From the NCBI RefSeq assembly GCF_025950525.1, contig NZ_JAPDGS010000001.1, positions 62,001 through 126,000 on the forward strand: a stretch of DNA of 64,000 nucleotides. Direction: 5' to 3'. Positions 13,810 to 22,233 of this stretch are shown one piece after another. Source of the DNA: Stagnihabitans lacustris. Lineage in GTDB: Bacteria > Pseudomonadota > Alphaproteobacteria > Rhodobacterales > Rhodobacteraceae. The notes beneath the pieces are model-generated. The model worked only from the letters and a program-made list of their open reading frames with translations, searched no databases and had not been told where the DNA came from. A program made the translations under genes and the position numbers. Position 1 is the first letter of the stretch. Every line of letters begins with the position of its first letter.

Positions 13810-15324
13810 ATGTTCGAGAGCCTTTCCGAACGCCTTGGCAGCGTCTTTGACCGCCTGACCAAGCAGGGGGCCTTGTCCGAAGCCGATGTCGAAGCCGCGC
13901 TGCGCGAAGTGCGCACGGCTTTGCTGGAGGCCGACGTTTCGCTTCCCGTGGCGCGCGACTTCATCAAGAAGGTGACGGCGCGGGCGACGGGTCAGGCCGT
14001 GACCAAGTCGGTCACGCCGGGCCAGCAGGTCGTCAAGATCGTCCATGACGAGCTGATCGCGGTCCTGGCCGGTGAGGGCGCGCCCGAGGCTTTGAAGATC
14101 GACAACCCGCCCTCGACCATCCTGATGGTGGGTTTGCAGGGGTCGGGCAAAACGACCACGACGGCGAAACTCGCCAAGCGGTTGAAGGAAAAGAACAACA
14201 AGCGCGTTCTGCTGGCGTCTTTGGACACCAACCGTCCCGCCGCGATGGAGCAGCTGGCGATCCTGGCCGGGCAAGTGGGCGTCGACAGCCTGCCCATCGT
14301 CAAGGGCGAAACCGCGGTGCAGATCGCGCGCCGGGCCAAGCAGCAGGCCTCTTTCGGCGGCTATGACGTGCTGTTCCTCGACACCGCCGGCCGTCTGCAC
14401 ATCGACGAAGTCCTGATGGACGAGGTTCAGGCCGTCCGCGACATCGCCGACCCGCGCGAGACGCTTTTGGTTGTCGATGGTCTGACCGGCCAAGACGCGG
14501 TCAATGTCGCGGCCGAGTTCAACGGCAAGGTTGGCATCTCGGGTGTTGTCCTGACGCGGATGGACGGCGACGGGCGCGGCGGCGCGGCGCTCTCGATGCG
14601 GGCCGTGACCGGCAAGCCGATCCGCTTTGTCGGTCTTGGCGAAAAGATGGACGCGCTGGAGGTCTTTGACGCCGAACGTGTCGCGGGCCGAATCCTTGGC
14701 ATGGGCGACATCGTGGCCCTGGTCGAACGCGCCCGCGAGACCTTTGAGGCCGAACAGGCCGAACGCATGGCCAAGCGCTTCCAGAAGGGTCTGTTCAACA
14801 TGAACGACCTGCGGATGCAGCTGGAACAGATGCTGAAAATGGGCGGGATGCAGTCGATCATGGGGATGTTGCCCGGCATGGGCGGCATGGCCAAGGCGGC
14901 GGAAAAGGCCGGTTTCGACGACCGTATGCTGAAGCGTCAGATCGCGTTGATCCAGTCGATGACCAAAAAGGAACGGGCGAACCCCGACCTGTTGCAGGCC
15001 TCGCGCAAGCGCCGGATCGCCTCGGGGGCAGGGGTCGAGGTGCAAGAGCTGAACCGTCTTTTGAAACAGCATCAGCAGATGGCTGACATGATGAAAAAGA
15101 TGGGCAAGGGCGGCATGATGAAGCAGGCCATTGCCCAGATGATGGGCGCGAAAAATTCCGGGGGTGGGGCCGGGATGCCCGACCTGAAGAACATGGACCC
15201 CAAGCAGCTGGAAGAGGCTGCCAAGGCGATGAAATCCGGTATGGGCGGGATGCCGCGCCTTCCGGGGCTGGGTGGCGGCATGGGCCTGCCCTCGGGCCTG
15301 TCGGGGATGTTCAAAAAGAAATGA
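13810..15324 (+). CDS. ffh: Signal recognition particle protein Ffh
   Basis: A 504-aa SRP GTPase that binds signal sequences of nascent membrane proteins and, with SRP RNA and FtsY, delivers ribosomes to the translocon. The N domain spans residues 1-90. The G domain starts with GLQGSGKTTT (108-117) and contains DTAGRL and TRMDGDGRGG. The Met-rich M domain runs from about 300 to the end, with many GGM repeats in its tail. Of three in-frame ATGs (13798, 13807, 13810), the last is best: GGAG lies 6 bases upstream and it gives the usual MFESLSERL start. The stop overlaps the acetyltransferase start in ATGA. Confidence 0.97.
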   Translation: MFESLSERLGSVFDRLTKQGALSEADVEAALREVRTALLEADVSLPVARDFIKKVTARATGQAVTKSVTPGQQVVKIVHDELIAVLAGEGAPEALKIDNPPSTILMVGLQGSGKTTTTAKLAKRLKEKNNKRVLLASLDTNRPAAMEQLAILAGQVGVDSLPIVKGETAVQIARRAKQQASFGGYDVLFLDTAGRLHIDEVLMDEVQAVRDIADPRETLLVVDGLTGQDAVNVAAEFNGKVGISGVVLTRMDGDGRGGAALSMRAVTGKPIRFVGLGEKMDALEVFDAERVAGRILGMGDIVALVERARETFEAEQAERMAKRFQKGLFNMNDLRMQLEQMLKMGGMQSIMGMLPGMGGMAKAAEKAGFDDRMLKRQIALIQSMTKKERANPDLLQASRKRRIASGAGVEVQELNRLLKQHQQMADMMKKMGKGGMMKQAIAQMMGAKNSGGGAGMPDLKNMDPKQLEEAAKAMKSGMGGMPRLPGLGGGMGLPSGLSGMFKKK

Positions 15325-15818
15325 CCGCGCCCGTTCTTCATACGGCGCGTCTGACGCTTCGTCCTCCGGTGATGGAGGACTTCCCGACCTATGCCGCCTT
15401 TCTGGCGGGTGGGCGGTCGGGTGGCGTCGGCGGGCCTTTGGACACCAAGGGCGCCTGGGCCTATTTCACCTCCGATGTTGCGCTTTGGCCTTTGCAGGGT
15501 TTTGGCGCGCTGATGATGGAAAAGGACGGCCAGCTTGTCGGGTCGATCAGCCTGAACGGCGGTCCGCTGTTCCCCGAGACCGAGATCGGCTGGATGGTCT
15601 ATGACGGCCATCAGGGTCAGGGCTATGCGCCCGAGGCTGCCTCCGTCGTGCGCGACTGGGCCTTGGGTCCGCGCGGGCTTGCGACACTGGTCAGCTATGT
15701 TGGCCGCGACAACGCCCCCTCGCGGCGGGTGGCCGAAAAGCTGGGCGCCGCAATCGACCCTCAGGCCGTCTCCATGGGCTCCGAAACGCTTGTCTACCGC
15801 CACAGGAGGCCTGCATGA
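15321..15818 (+). CDS. GNAT family N-acetyltransferase
   Basis: A 165-aa acetyltransferase of the RimJ/RimL-like type. TARLTLRPPVMEDF opens the fold, and GHQGQGYAPEA is the acetyl-CoA pyrophosphate loop. EIGWMV and NAPSRRVAEKLGA are the other family blocks. The substrate is unknown; relatives acetylate protein N-termini or small amines. It overlaps ffh upstream and the chorismate mutase gene downstream, each by four bases (ATGA), so translation of the three is coupled. Confidence 0.88.
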   Translation: MTAPVLHTARLTLRPPVMEDFPTYAAFLAGGRSGGVGGPLDTKGAWAYFTSDVALWPLQGFGALMMEKDGQLVGSISLNGGPLFPETEIGWMVYDGHQGQGYAPEAASVVRDWALGPRGLATLVSYVGRDNAPSRRVAEKLGAAIDPQAVSMGSETLVYRHRRPA

Positions 15819-16108
15819 GCGACACCCAACGTGCGGCAGAGATCCTGCGCGAGCACCGCGCCTCGATCGACCGGCTGGATGCGATCCTGGTCTATACCCT
15901 GGCCGAACGCTTCAAGCACACGCAATCGGTCGGCAAGCTCAAGGCCGAACACGCCCTGCCGCCGTCTGATCCCACGCGGGAATCCCGCCAGATCGAAAGG
16001 CTGGAGGCTTTGGCCCGTGATGCCGACCTCGACCCCGAATTCGCCAAGAAATTCCTGAACTTCATCATCTCGGAAGTGATCCGCCACCACGAGAAGTTGC
16101 AGAAGTAG
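15815..16108 (+). CDS. Chorismate mutase (AroQ class)
   Basis: A 97-aa single-domain, all-helical chorismate mutase converting chorismate to prephenate for phenylalanine and tyrosine. Charged residues lie at the spacing of the E. coli P-protein active site: Arg15, Arg32, Lys43, Asp52, Arg55 and Glu56. There is no signal peptide, so it is a cytoplasmic biosynthetic enzyme. It is coupled to the acetyltransferase gene by an ATGA overlap and has AGGAGG before its start. The ffh-linked position is, from memory, conserved in related alphaproteobacteria. Confidence 0.9.
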   Translation: MSDTQRAAEILREHRASIDRLDAILVYTLAERFKHTQSVGKLKAEHALPPSDPTRESRQIERLEALARDADLDPEFAKKFLNFIISEVIRHHEKLQK

Positions 16109-16131
16109 GGCGCGCAATCGCCTCCGCCAAA

Positions 16132-16151
16132 GGTGCGTGACATCACGCACC
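16132..16151. repeat. Perfect inverted repeat after chorismate mutase
   Basis: GGTGCGTGA and TCACGCACC form a perfect 9-bp inverted repeat around a CA centre, 24 bp past the chorismate mutase stop. It could be a transcript-end hairpin or a protein-binding palindrome. It is the first of several hairpins before rpsP. Confidence 0.6.
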
Positions 16152-16162
16152 CTACCGAAGAC

Positions 16163-16180
16163 GGGGGCAAGAAGGCCCCC
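16163..16180 (+). repeat. GGGGGC/GCCCCC hairpin in rpsP leader
   Basis: A perfect 6-bp GC stem with the loop AAGAAG sits between the inverted repeat at 16132 and the triplicated hairpin at 16187. No T tract follows, so a terminator role is doubtful. Confidence 0.55.
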
Positions 16181-16186
16181 AGAAGA

Positions 16187-16267
16187 CCCCCGGCGCGCAA
16201 GCGCCACACTGAACCCCCGGCGCGCAAGCGCCACACTGAACCCCCGGCGCGCAAGCGCCACACTGAA
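16187..16267 (+). repeat. Three perfect 27-bp tandem repeats, each a GNRA-loop hairpin, in the rpsP leader
   Basis: Three identical, directly adjacent 27-base units each contain GGCGC-GCAA-GCGCC, a 5-bp stem closed by a GCAA tetraloop, joined by ACACTGAACCCCC linkers. A fourth, decayed unit (GGTGCGGAAGCGCC) follows at about 16271-16284. The array ends 65 bp before the rpsP start, so in the rpsP mRNA it would form a row of stable small hairpins. Confidence 0.85.
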
Positions 16268-16331
16268 CCCGGTGCGGAAGCGCCAAGCAACCGGCCTTCG
16301 CGCCAAGACCAACAACCAAGGAGACTATCCC

Positions 16332-16688
16332 ATGTCCATGAAAATCCGCCTCGCCCGTGGTGGCTCCAAGAAGCGCCCGCACTATTCGATCGTCGCCACC
16401 GACTCGCGCATGCCGCGCGACGGCCGCTTCATCGAAAAGCTGGGCATCTATGACCCGATGCTGGCCAAGGACAACGAAAACCGCGTGAAGATGGACCTGG
16501 ACAAGGTCAAGGCCTGGCTCGCCAAGGGCGCCCAGCCGACCGACCGCGTCGCCCGCTTCCTGGAAGCCGCTGGCGTGCTGGCCAAGACCGTCCGCAACAA
16601 CCCCAAGGCAGCCGTCCCCGGCAAGGCCATGACCGAGCGCGCCAAGAAGAAGGCCGCTGCTGCCGCCGCTCCCGAAGCTGCCGAATAA
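16332..16688 (+). CDS. rpsP: 30S ribosomal protein S16
   Basis: A 118-aa S16 protein of the small ribosomal subunit. The conserved start [19 protein letters not shown] and the [12 protein letters not shown] block are intact, and an Ala/Lys-rich tail ([18 protein letters not shown]) extends the C-terminus, as usual in alphaproteobacteria. AAGGAG lies just ahead of ATG 16332; the much longer open frame upstream runs through the leader repeats and is not coding. rimM follows after 85 bp containing a hairpin. Confidence 0.97.
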   Translation: MSMKIRLARGGSKKRPHYSIVATDSRMPRDGRFIEKLGIYDPMLAKDNENRVKMDLDKVKAWLAKGAQPTDRVARFLEAAGVLAKTVRNNPKAAVPGKAMTERAKKKAAAAAAPEAAE

Positions 16689-16730
16689 GCCCCGGGCCGC
16701 TTTGGCGGTCTGACTGGACAAAACCTTCCG

Positions 16731-16751
16731 CGGGCGGCACCTTGCCGCCCG
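16731..16751 (+). terminator. Hairpin between rpsP and rimM
   Basis: CGGGCGGC-ACCTT-GCCGCCCG is a perfect 8-bp stem, 43 bp after the rpsP stop and 22 bp before the rimM start, with no T tract. It may attenuate transcription or protect the rpsP mRNA end, lowering rimM expression relative to S16. Confidence 0.55.
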
Positions 16752-16773
16752 TGCGTGTTTCCAAGAGGCCCAA

Positions 16774-17277
16774 ATGCCCGATCCCTCTGATCTTATCTGC
16801 GTTGGCGTCCTGTCGGGCGCTTTCGGTGTCCAGGGCGAAGTCCGGCTGAAAAGCTTTTGCGCCATGCCCGAGGATATCGCGGCCTATGGCCCGCTTTACA
16901 CCGCCGATGGCAGCCGTCAGTTCCAGATCAAGCTGACCCGCGACGTGGCGGGCGGCATGTCGGCCCGCGTCAAGGGGATCGAGACCCGCGAAGAGGCCGA
17001 GGCCATGAAGGGCACCGAACTTTACGCCGAGAAATCCCGTCTGCCGCGTCTGCCCGACGATGAATTCTACCACGCCGACCTGATCGGCCTCGAGGTCCGC
17101 GACACGCAAGGCGCGCTGCTGGGGACGGTGCGCGCGGTGCATAATCACGGCGCGGGCGATATCCTGGAGGTCGCGGGGCCCAAGGCGCTGCTTCTGCCCT
17201 TTACCATGGCCGTGGTGCCGACGGTCGATCTGACCGCGGGTCGCATCGTGGCCGACCCGCCGGATGTGGCAGAGTAG
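16774..17277 (+). CDS. rimM: Ribosome maturation factor RimM
   Basis: A 167-aa 16S rRNA maturation factor that binds S19 and assists assembly of the 30S head. The N-terminal beta-barrel begins [21 protein letters not shown]. The C-terminal PRC-barrel part contains [13 protein letters not shown] and GAGDILEV and ends [13 protein letters not shown]. Length and motifs are normal. It follows rpsP as expected, but trmD and rplS, the usual next genes, are not found downstream here. Confidence 0.95.
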   Translation: MPDPSDLICVGVLSGAFGVQGEVRLKSFCAMPEDIAAYGPLYTADGSRQFQIKLTRDVAGGMSARVKGIETREEAEAMKGTELYAEKSRLPRLPDDEFYHADLIGLEVRDTQGALLGTVRAVHNHGAGDILEVAGPKALLLPFTMAVVPTVDLTAGRIVADPPDVAE

Positions 17278-17571
17278 GCTTCGGCCAAATCGGGCGGCCA
17301 GGGTGCTCTGACCGCCCCGCCTGACACCTGTAAGGGCACACACCGCCGCAGCGTTTCGGCCAGGGCAGCGCACCACAGCCGCCGCCCCCCGTCAAGGCCC
17401 TCCCCCCTGCATGCCCGGCGCAACCCCCGGAAGAGGCAGCGCCACAGCTGCAAGCCTTGGCTGCATTTCCCGACCGAAAGGTCAATAATTTCGCCCCCCG
17501 CACGCCGAGGCACTGGACGGAGCCCCCGCCTTGGGTGAGAAGTTAACCTCTTTCAACACCCGAGGTTTCCG

Positions 17572-18393
17572 ATGACGACCCGCCTGCGCCTCCTGCAGGG
17601 CGCAACCGCGCTGCTGTATATGGGCCCGCTTTTGGCGGGGCTGTCGGGGCATGGCTGGGCCATGGTCCTGCCCTTTGTCGCGATCTTTACCCTGTGGAGC
17701 GTCATCCTGCGCCCGCATCTGTGGCCCACGCCGGACCAGGTCCGCCGCCCCGAGGCCCTGGTGGCGCTGGCGTCCCTCTTGGCCACCCAGGCGCTGCTGG
17801 TCGTGATCTGCTTCGCCTTGGGGCGCGGTTTTGGCGGGGTCATGGGGATGCGGGTGGCGCTGCCCTTCTGGTTCCCGGCGGCGCTGTCCTTTCTGTCGGT
17901 GCCGCTGTCGCGCCTGACCTGGCCCAAGCCCAGCCAGGACTTCGACCCGCTGGCCCATCGCCTGGGGACGGCCGCGCCCGAGGGTCCCGGGCCCCTGATG
18001 ACCGCCCTGACGCGCCTGCCCGACACCGCCTCCGAACTGCAGCTGCAAGCGCATCTGATGGCCTCACGCGCCGATCCCCAGGACCTGCGCGAGGCCCTGG
18101 CCGCGGCCCCGGGGCCGGTCTTTGCCCGGGCGCGCGTGATCCAGGCCACCGATCCCGAGATGGCGGCCTTTTTTGCCGGCTCCCGCTATGCCGCCAGCCT
18201 CTTCCCCCCCGCGCCCGAGGACCTGAGCCTTTATGCCACCCGCGCGCTGCGGGTGCTGGAGGATGACCCGACCCTGGCCGCCGATTTCCCGCCCCCCGCT
18301 GCGTTGCGCGCGGCGATGGCCCAGGACCCCGCCGCCGCCCTGGCCCTGGGGCGCCTTGCTGGCCTGATCGAGGGCATCTTGCAGCCCGCCTGA
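17572..18393 (+). CDS. Hypothetical membrane-anchored protein
   Basis: A 273-aa protein of no family I can name. The first 115 residues contain about four hydrophobic helices ([64 protein letters not shown]). The rest is soluble, helical and rich in Ala and Pro, ending in [15 protein letters not shown]. Codon use matches its neighbours. About 294 bp of non-coding sequence separate it from rimM, so it is probably transcribed independently. Confidence 0.65.
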   Translation: MTTRLRLLQGATALLYMGPLLAGLSGHGWAMVLPFVAIFTLWSVILRPHLWPTPDQVRRPEALVALASLLATQALLVVICFALGRGFGGVMGMRVALPFWFPAALSFLSVPLSRLTWPKPSQDFDPLAHRLGTAAPEGPGPLMTALTRLPDTASELQLQAHLMASRADPQDLREALAAAPGPVFARARVIQATDPEMAAFFAGSRYAASLFPPAPEDLSLYATRALRVLEDDPTLAADFPPPAALRAAMAQDPAAALALGRLAGLIEGILQPA

Positions 18394-18525
18394 AGGGGAA
18401 TTGGCGACCGAAGGGGATCTGGCCGCCGCCACGGGGAGCTTCCTGGACCATCACCGATCTTCGCGTGCCCGCAGGCGCAGTTTACCCCGCACCCGCCGCG
18501 ATTTCAACCGCGGCAGGGCGCCCCC

Positions 18526-18572
18526 TTTCATACTGATCCAAATATCTCCGGGGGTGCGGGGGCTGGCCCCCG
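18526..18572. repeat. Dispersed intergenic repeat (TTTCATACTGA..CCAAATAT family), copy A
   Basis: TTTCATACTGATCCAAATAT is followed by CTCCGGGGG and a GGGGGC-TG-GCCCCC hairpin. The first 20 bases match the copy at 52515 with one difference, and the element resembles the inverted pair at 22132-22197. It lies in the 250-bp gap before the epimerase gene. Confidence 0.75.
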
Positions 18573-18643
18573 CTCGCTTGCCAAGTCGCGCCGCGCTGGA
18601 CAAAAGCCCCCCCCTCGGCCATTCAGGCGCAAAGGAGAACCGC

Positions 18644-19645
18644 ATGCGCAAGGTCCTGATCACCGGCACGGCCGGTTTCATTGGCTTCCACCTAGCCAAG
18701 CTGCTGTTGGACCACGGCTTTCGGGTCCAGGGCTATGACGGCATGTCGGATTACTACGACGTGCGGCTGAAACAGCGCCGCCATCAGATCCTGTTGCAAA
18801 ACCCCGGCTTCACCACCATCGAGGCCCAGCTAGAGGACCGCGAGACGCTGGACCGCGGTGCCGATGCCTTTGCCCCCGATGTGATCGTCCACCTCGCCGC
18901 CCAGGCCGGGGTTCGCTACTCCTTGGAGAACCCCCGCGCCTATATCGACGCCAATGTGGTGGGCAGCTTCAACGTGATGGAAGTCGCGCGGCGTCACAAG
19001 GTCGCGCATCTTCTGATGGCCTCGACCTCTTCGGCCTATGGCGCGAATGAGGTGATGCCCTTCACCGAGACCGACCGTGCCGATCATCAGCTGACGATCT
19101 ATGCGGCGACCAAGAAGGCGACCGAAAGCATGGGCCATGCCTATGCCCATCTGTGGGGCATCCCCACGACGATGTTCCGGTTTTTCACCGTCTATGGCCC
19201 CTGGGGCCGCCCCGACATGGCATTGTATAAATTCGTCCAAGCCATCCTGAAGGGCGAGGCTCTGGACATCTATAACCACGGTGAGATGTATCGCGACTTC
19301 ACCTATGTCACCGACCTGGTCGAGGCCATCCGCCTGTTGATCGACACCCCCCCGGTGCTGGGCCAGGCGGTGGAGGGCGACAGCCTGTCCCCCGCAGCGC
19401 CTTGGCGGGTGGTCAATATCGGGAACTCTGACAAGGTCAAACTGCTGGATTTCGTCGAGGCGATCGAGGCCGCCACCGGGCGCAAGGCCATCCGCAATTA
19501 CATGCCGATGCAAAAGGGCGATGTGCCCGCGACCTGGGCCAATGCAGACCTTCTGCGCCGCCTGACCGGCTATGCGCCGAAGACCGATGTGCGGGAGGGC
19601 GTGCAGGCCTTTGTGGACTGGTATCGCGATTATTACGGGGTGTGA
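18644..19645 (+). CDS. NAD-dependent epimerase, probable UDP-glucuronate 4-epimerase
   Basis: A 333-aa extended short-chain dehydrogenase. The NAD-binding GTAGFIG loop lies at residues 8-14, and the active site shows STSSAYG and the Y-x-x-x-K signature in [28 protein letters not shown] and [16 protein letters not shown] are diagnostic for the UDP-glucuronate 4-epimerase (LpsL/CapI) branch, which makes UDP-galacturonate for LPS or capsule. AAAGGAG precedes ATG 18644; the open frame further upstream is non-coding. No other polysaccharide genes are nearby, so it is an isolated precursor-supply gene. Confidence 0.88.
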   Translation: MRKVLITGTAGFIGFHLAKLLLDHGFRVQGYDGMSDYYDVRLKQRRHQILLQNPGFTTIEAQLEDRETLDRGADAFAPDVIVHLAAQAGVRYSLENPRAYIDANVVGSFNVMEVARRHKVAHLLMASTSSAYGANEVMPFTETDRADHQLTIYAATKKATESMGHAYAHLWGIPTTMFRFFTVYGPWGRPDMALYKFVQAILKGEALDIYNHGEMYRDFTYVTDLVEAIRLLIDTPPVLGQAVEGDSLSPAAPWRVVNIGNSDKVKLLDFVEAIEAATGRKAIRNYMPMQKGDVPATWANADLLRRLTGYAPKTDVREGVQAFVDWYRDYYGV

Positions 19646-19741
19646 GAGCGGAGCCCGGGCAGCGCGGGCGGCGCTCCCACCCACCCACCCCGCGCCACCC
19701 GCGCTGCCCTCGCGGAGAGGGCAGCAGCAGGCGGAGAGGGC

Positions 19742-22075
19742 TCACTCGCCGTAGGGCACCCAGATCGTCTTGACCTCGGTCGCCTGGGCCAGAAAGGCGC
19801 GGGCGTCGGCTTGGGTCCAATCGCGGGCGCGGCCATGGTTGACCCAGGTGCGCTTCAGGTTCCCCGCCGCCTCTTTCTCGATCAGCGTGGACAAAGGCTG
19901 GCTGGAGAAGCTCCAGACCGCATCCACATCCAGATGCCCGGCCAAAGGCTTGGCCAATTCCGCAGCGCTGCCGGTGACGATATTGACCACGCCGGCGGGC
20001 AGGTCAGAGGTCTCCAGCACCTGATAGAAATCGGTGGCCGTCAGGGGGGCCAGTTCCGAGGGCACCAGGACCATCGTGTTGCCCATGGCGATCCCTGCGC
20101 CCATCACCGAGACGAGGCCCAGCAAAGGCGCCTCGTCCGGGCAAAGACAGCCTATCACGCCCACAGGCTCATGGACCGCTACGGCCAGGCCACGCATCGG
20201 CACCGGTTTCACCGCGCCTTCGTATTTGTCGGCCCAGGCGGCAAAAGTGAACAGCCGGTCCACGGCGGCGGCCACTTCCTCCGCCCCGGATTTGCCAGTC
20301 TGATCCTTGATCCGTTTGGCGAATTCATCAGCCCGGGCCGAAAGGTTTTCCGCGATGTAATACAGGATCTGCGCCCGGTTGTGCCCGGTCGTCCGCCCCC
20401 AGCCTTTCGCGGCATGGGCGGCCTCGACCGCGTTGCGGATGTCCTTGCGCGAGCCCAGGCCCACATGGCCCAAAAGCTTGCCCTTGGCCACGACGGCGCG
20501 CGAATAGCCGCCATCGGGGCGCGCCTGCTTGCCGCCGATGAACAGTTTGGCGGTGCGGTCCATGTCGGGGACCTGCTCGATGGCGGCATCGGTCAGCGCC
20601 ACCGGCGCCAGGGCCTTGGTCTTGGCCGAGGGTTTCAGATAGGCCGCAAGCCCCTCCCAACCGCCTTCGCGGCCAAAGCCGCTTTCGCGGATGCCGCCAA
20701 AACCCGCCGCCGCGTCGAAAAGGTTGGTCGCATTGACCCAGACGACCCCGGCTTTGATCTTGGGCGCAAGGTCCAGCGCCAGGTTCACATTCTCGGTCCA
20801 GATGCTGGCTGCCAGGCCGTAACGCGTGTTGTTGGCGATCTCGACCGCCTCGGACGGCGTGCGGAAGGTGGTCGAGACCAGAACGGGGCCGAAGATTTCC
20901 TCCTGCATCAGGGTATCGGCCGCCTGCAGGCCGCTGATCAGCGTCGGCGGATAGAAGCAGCCCTCGGGCAGCGGGCAGGCGGCGCGGTAGATCTCGCCGG
21001 AGGGGTTGGCATCGACCAGGGCCGTGATGGCGGCCAACTGCACCGGATCGACGATGGCGCCGACGTCGATGGATTTGTCCAAAGGGTCGCCGATGCGCAG
21101 GGCATCCATCCGGCGTTTCAGCTTGGTCAGGAAGCGGTCCGCGACGCCCTCTTGCACCAGAAGCCTGCTTCCCGCACAGCAAACCTGGCCGCCGTTGAAC
21201 CAGATCGCATCCACCAGCCCCTCGACCGCCGAGTCCAGATCGGCGTCGTCAAAGACGATATAGGGCGACTTGCCGCCCAGCTCCAGGGTCAGGGCCTTGC
21301 CGGTGCCTGCCGTGGCCTGACGGATCTTGCGCCCGACCGAGGTCGAGCCGGTGAAGGCCACCTTGTCGACGTCGGCCGCGACAAGCGCCGCGCCGGTCTC
21401 GCCATCGCCTGTGATGATGTTGAGCACGCCCTTGGGCAGGCCGGCCTCTTTCGAGATTTCCGCAAACAGAAGCGCAGTCAGCGGCGTATATTCGGCGGGC
21501 TTCAGCACCACCGTGTTGCCTGCGGCGAGGGCGGGGGCGACCTTCCAGGCCAGCATCAGAAGCGGGAAGTTCCAGGGGATCACGGCAGCGCAGACCCCTT
21601 GCGGCTCATGCCCCGGGATTTCGCTGTCCAGCAGCTGGGCAAGCCCCGCGTGGTAATAGAAATGCCGGGCGACCAGGGGGATGTCGATGTCGCGAGATTC
21701 CCGGATCGGCTTGCCGTTGTCCATGGTTTCCAGGACCGCAAACAGCCGCGCATGTTTCTGCACCAGCCGGGCCAGGGCATAAAGCACCCGCGCCCGCGCA
21801 GCCCCGCCGATCCGCGCCCATTTCGACTGCGCCTTGCGCGCGGCCGCCACGGCCAGCGCCACATCGTCAGAGGTGCCCTGCGTCACCTCGGCCAAGATAT
21901 CCCCGGTGGCCGGGTTCCGCGTGGCAAAAGTCGCCCCGGGCGCTGTGAAGGCGCCGTCGATCCAATGGCCAAAGCGCTGATGCCGGGAAAGCCAGGCCTT
22001 GGCCTCGGAATTGCCCTCGGGCGCTGTGCCATAGTCCATGCTGTCAAAAATCTCGCGGATCGTGGGTTTGGTCAT
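19742..22075 (-). CDS. Two-domain aldehyde dehydrogenase (ALDH16-type)
   Basis: A 777-aa protein made of two aldehyde dehydrogenase units. The first (about 30-500) is complete, with VIPWNFPLLM, FTGSTSVGRKI, LELGGKSPYIVFDDAD, the nucleophile in NGGQVCCAGSR, and EIFGPVL. The second (about 510-777) keeps VHEPVGVIGCLCPDEAP and GNTMVLVPSE but is shortened and lacks a nucleophile motif. This is the architecture of bacterial ALDH16, where the second unit is non-catalytic. It lies 158 bp downstream of deoC on the same strand, so it may oxidise the acetaldehyde released by DeoC, although ALDH16 substrate range is not settled. ATG 22075 is chosen; the upstream extension is non-coding. Confidence 0.88.
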   Translation of the reverse strand: MTKPTIREIFDSMDYGTAPEGNSEAKAWLSRHQRFGHWIDGAFTAPGATFATRNPATGDILAEVTQGTSDDVALAVAAARKAQSKWARIGGAARARVLYALARLVQKHARLFAVLETMDNGKPIRESRDIDIPLVARHFYYHAGLAQLLDSEIPGHEPQGVCAAVIPWNFPLLMLAWKVAPALAAGNTVVLKPAEYTPLTALLFAEISKEAGLPKGVLNIITGDGETGAALVAADVDKVAFTGSTSVGRKIRQATAGTGKALTLELGGKSPYIVFDDADLDSAVEGLVDAIWFNGGQVCCAGSRLLVQEGVADRFLTKLKRRMDALRIGDPLDKSIDVGAIVDPVQLAAITALVDANPSGEIYRAACPLPEGCFYPPTLISGLQAADTLMQEEIFGPVLVSTTFRTPSEAVEIANNTRYGLAASIWTENVNLALDLAPKIKAGVVWVNATNLFDAAAGFGGIRESGFGREGGWEGLAAYLKPSAKTKALAPVALTDAAIEQVPDMDRTAKLFIGGKQARPDGGYSRAVVAKGKLLGHVGLGSRKDIRNAVEAAHAAKGWGRTTGHNRAQILYYIAENLSARADEFAKRIKDQTGKSGAEEVAAAVDRLFTFAAWADKYEGAVKPVPMRGLAVAVHEPVGVIGCLCPDEAPLLGLVSVMGAGIAMGNTMVLVPSELAPLTATDFYQVLETSDLPAGVVNIVTGSAAELAKPLAGHLDVDAVWSFSSQPLSTLIEKEAAGNLKRTWVNHGRARDWTQADARAFLAQATEVKTIWVPYGE

Positions 22076-22131
22076 GGCGTGTCTCCCGAGGGATCGAAGG
22101 GGAACGCGGGGGGCAGAGGTGCGCCTCCGGC

Positions 22132-22197
22132 GGGGATATTTATGAAAAGATGAAAGGGAGGCGCATTCTTTCGTTTCATCTTTTCCCAAATATCCCG
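22132..22197. repeat. Inverted pair of the dispersed intergenic repeat between deoC and ALDH (copy B)
   Basis: Two 24-base arms (22132-22155 and 22174-22197) are reverse complements at 21 positions, including an uninterrupted 12-bp GAAAAGATGAAA / TTTCATCTTTTC core, with an 18-base loop. Each arm resembles the ATATTT-type repeat at 18526 and 52515. As RNA it would form a long hairpin between deoC and the aldehyde dehydrogenase gene. Confidence 0.8.
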
Positions 22198-22233
22198 GGG
22201 TGAGGCCGAAGGCCGAGGGGCAGCGCCCCTCTC

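Noticed and set aside
16187-16267. Possible CRISPR array (three 27-bp repeats)
   Set aside because: The units are directly adjacent with no spacers, and no cas gene is present; it is a tandem repeat.
19811-22153. Long plus-strand frame (780 codons) opposite the aldehyde dehydrogenase gene
   Set aside because: No motif, biased composition, and the opposite frame is a clear ALDH.
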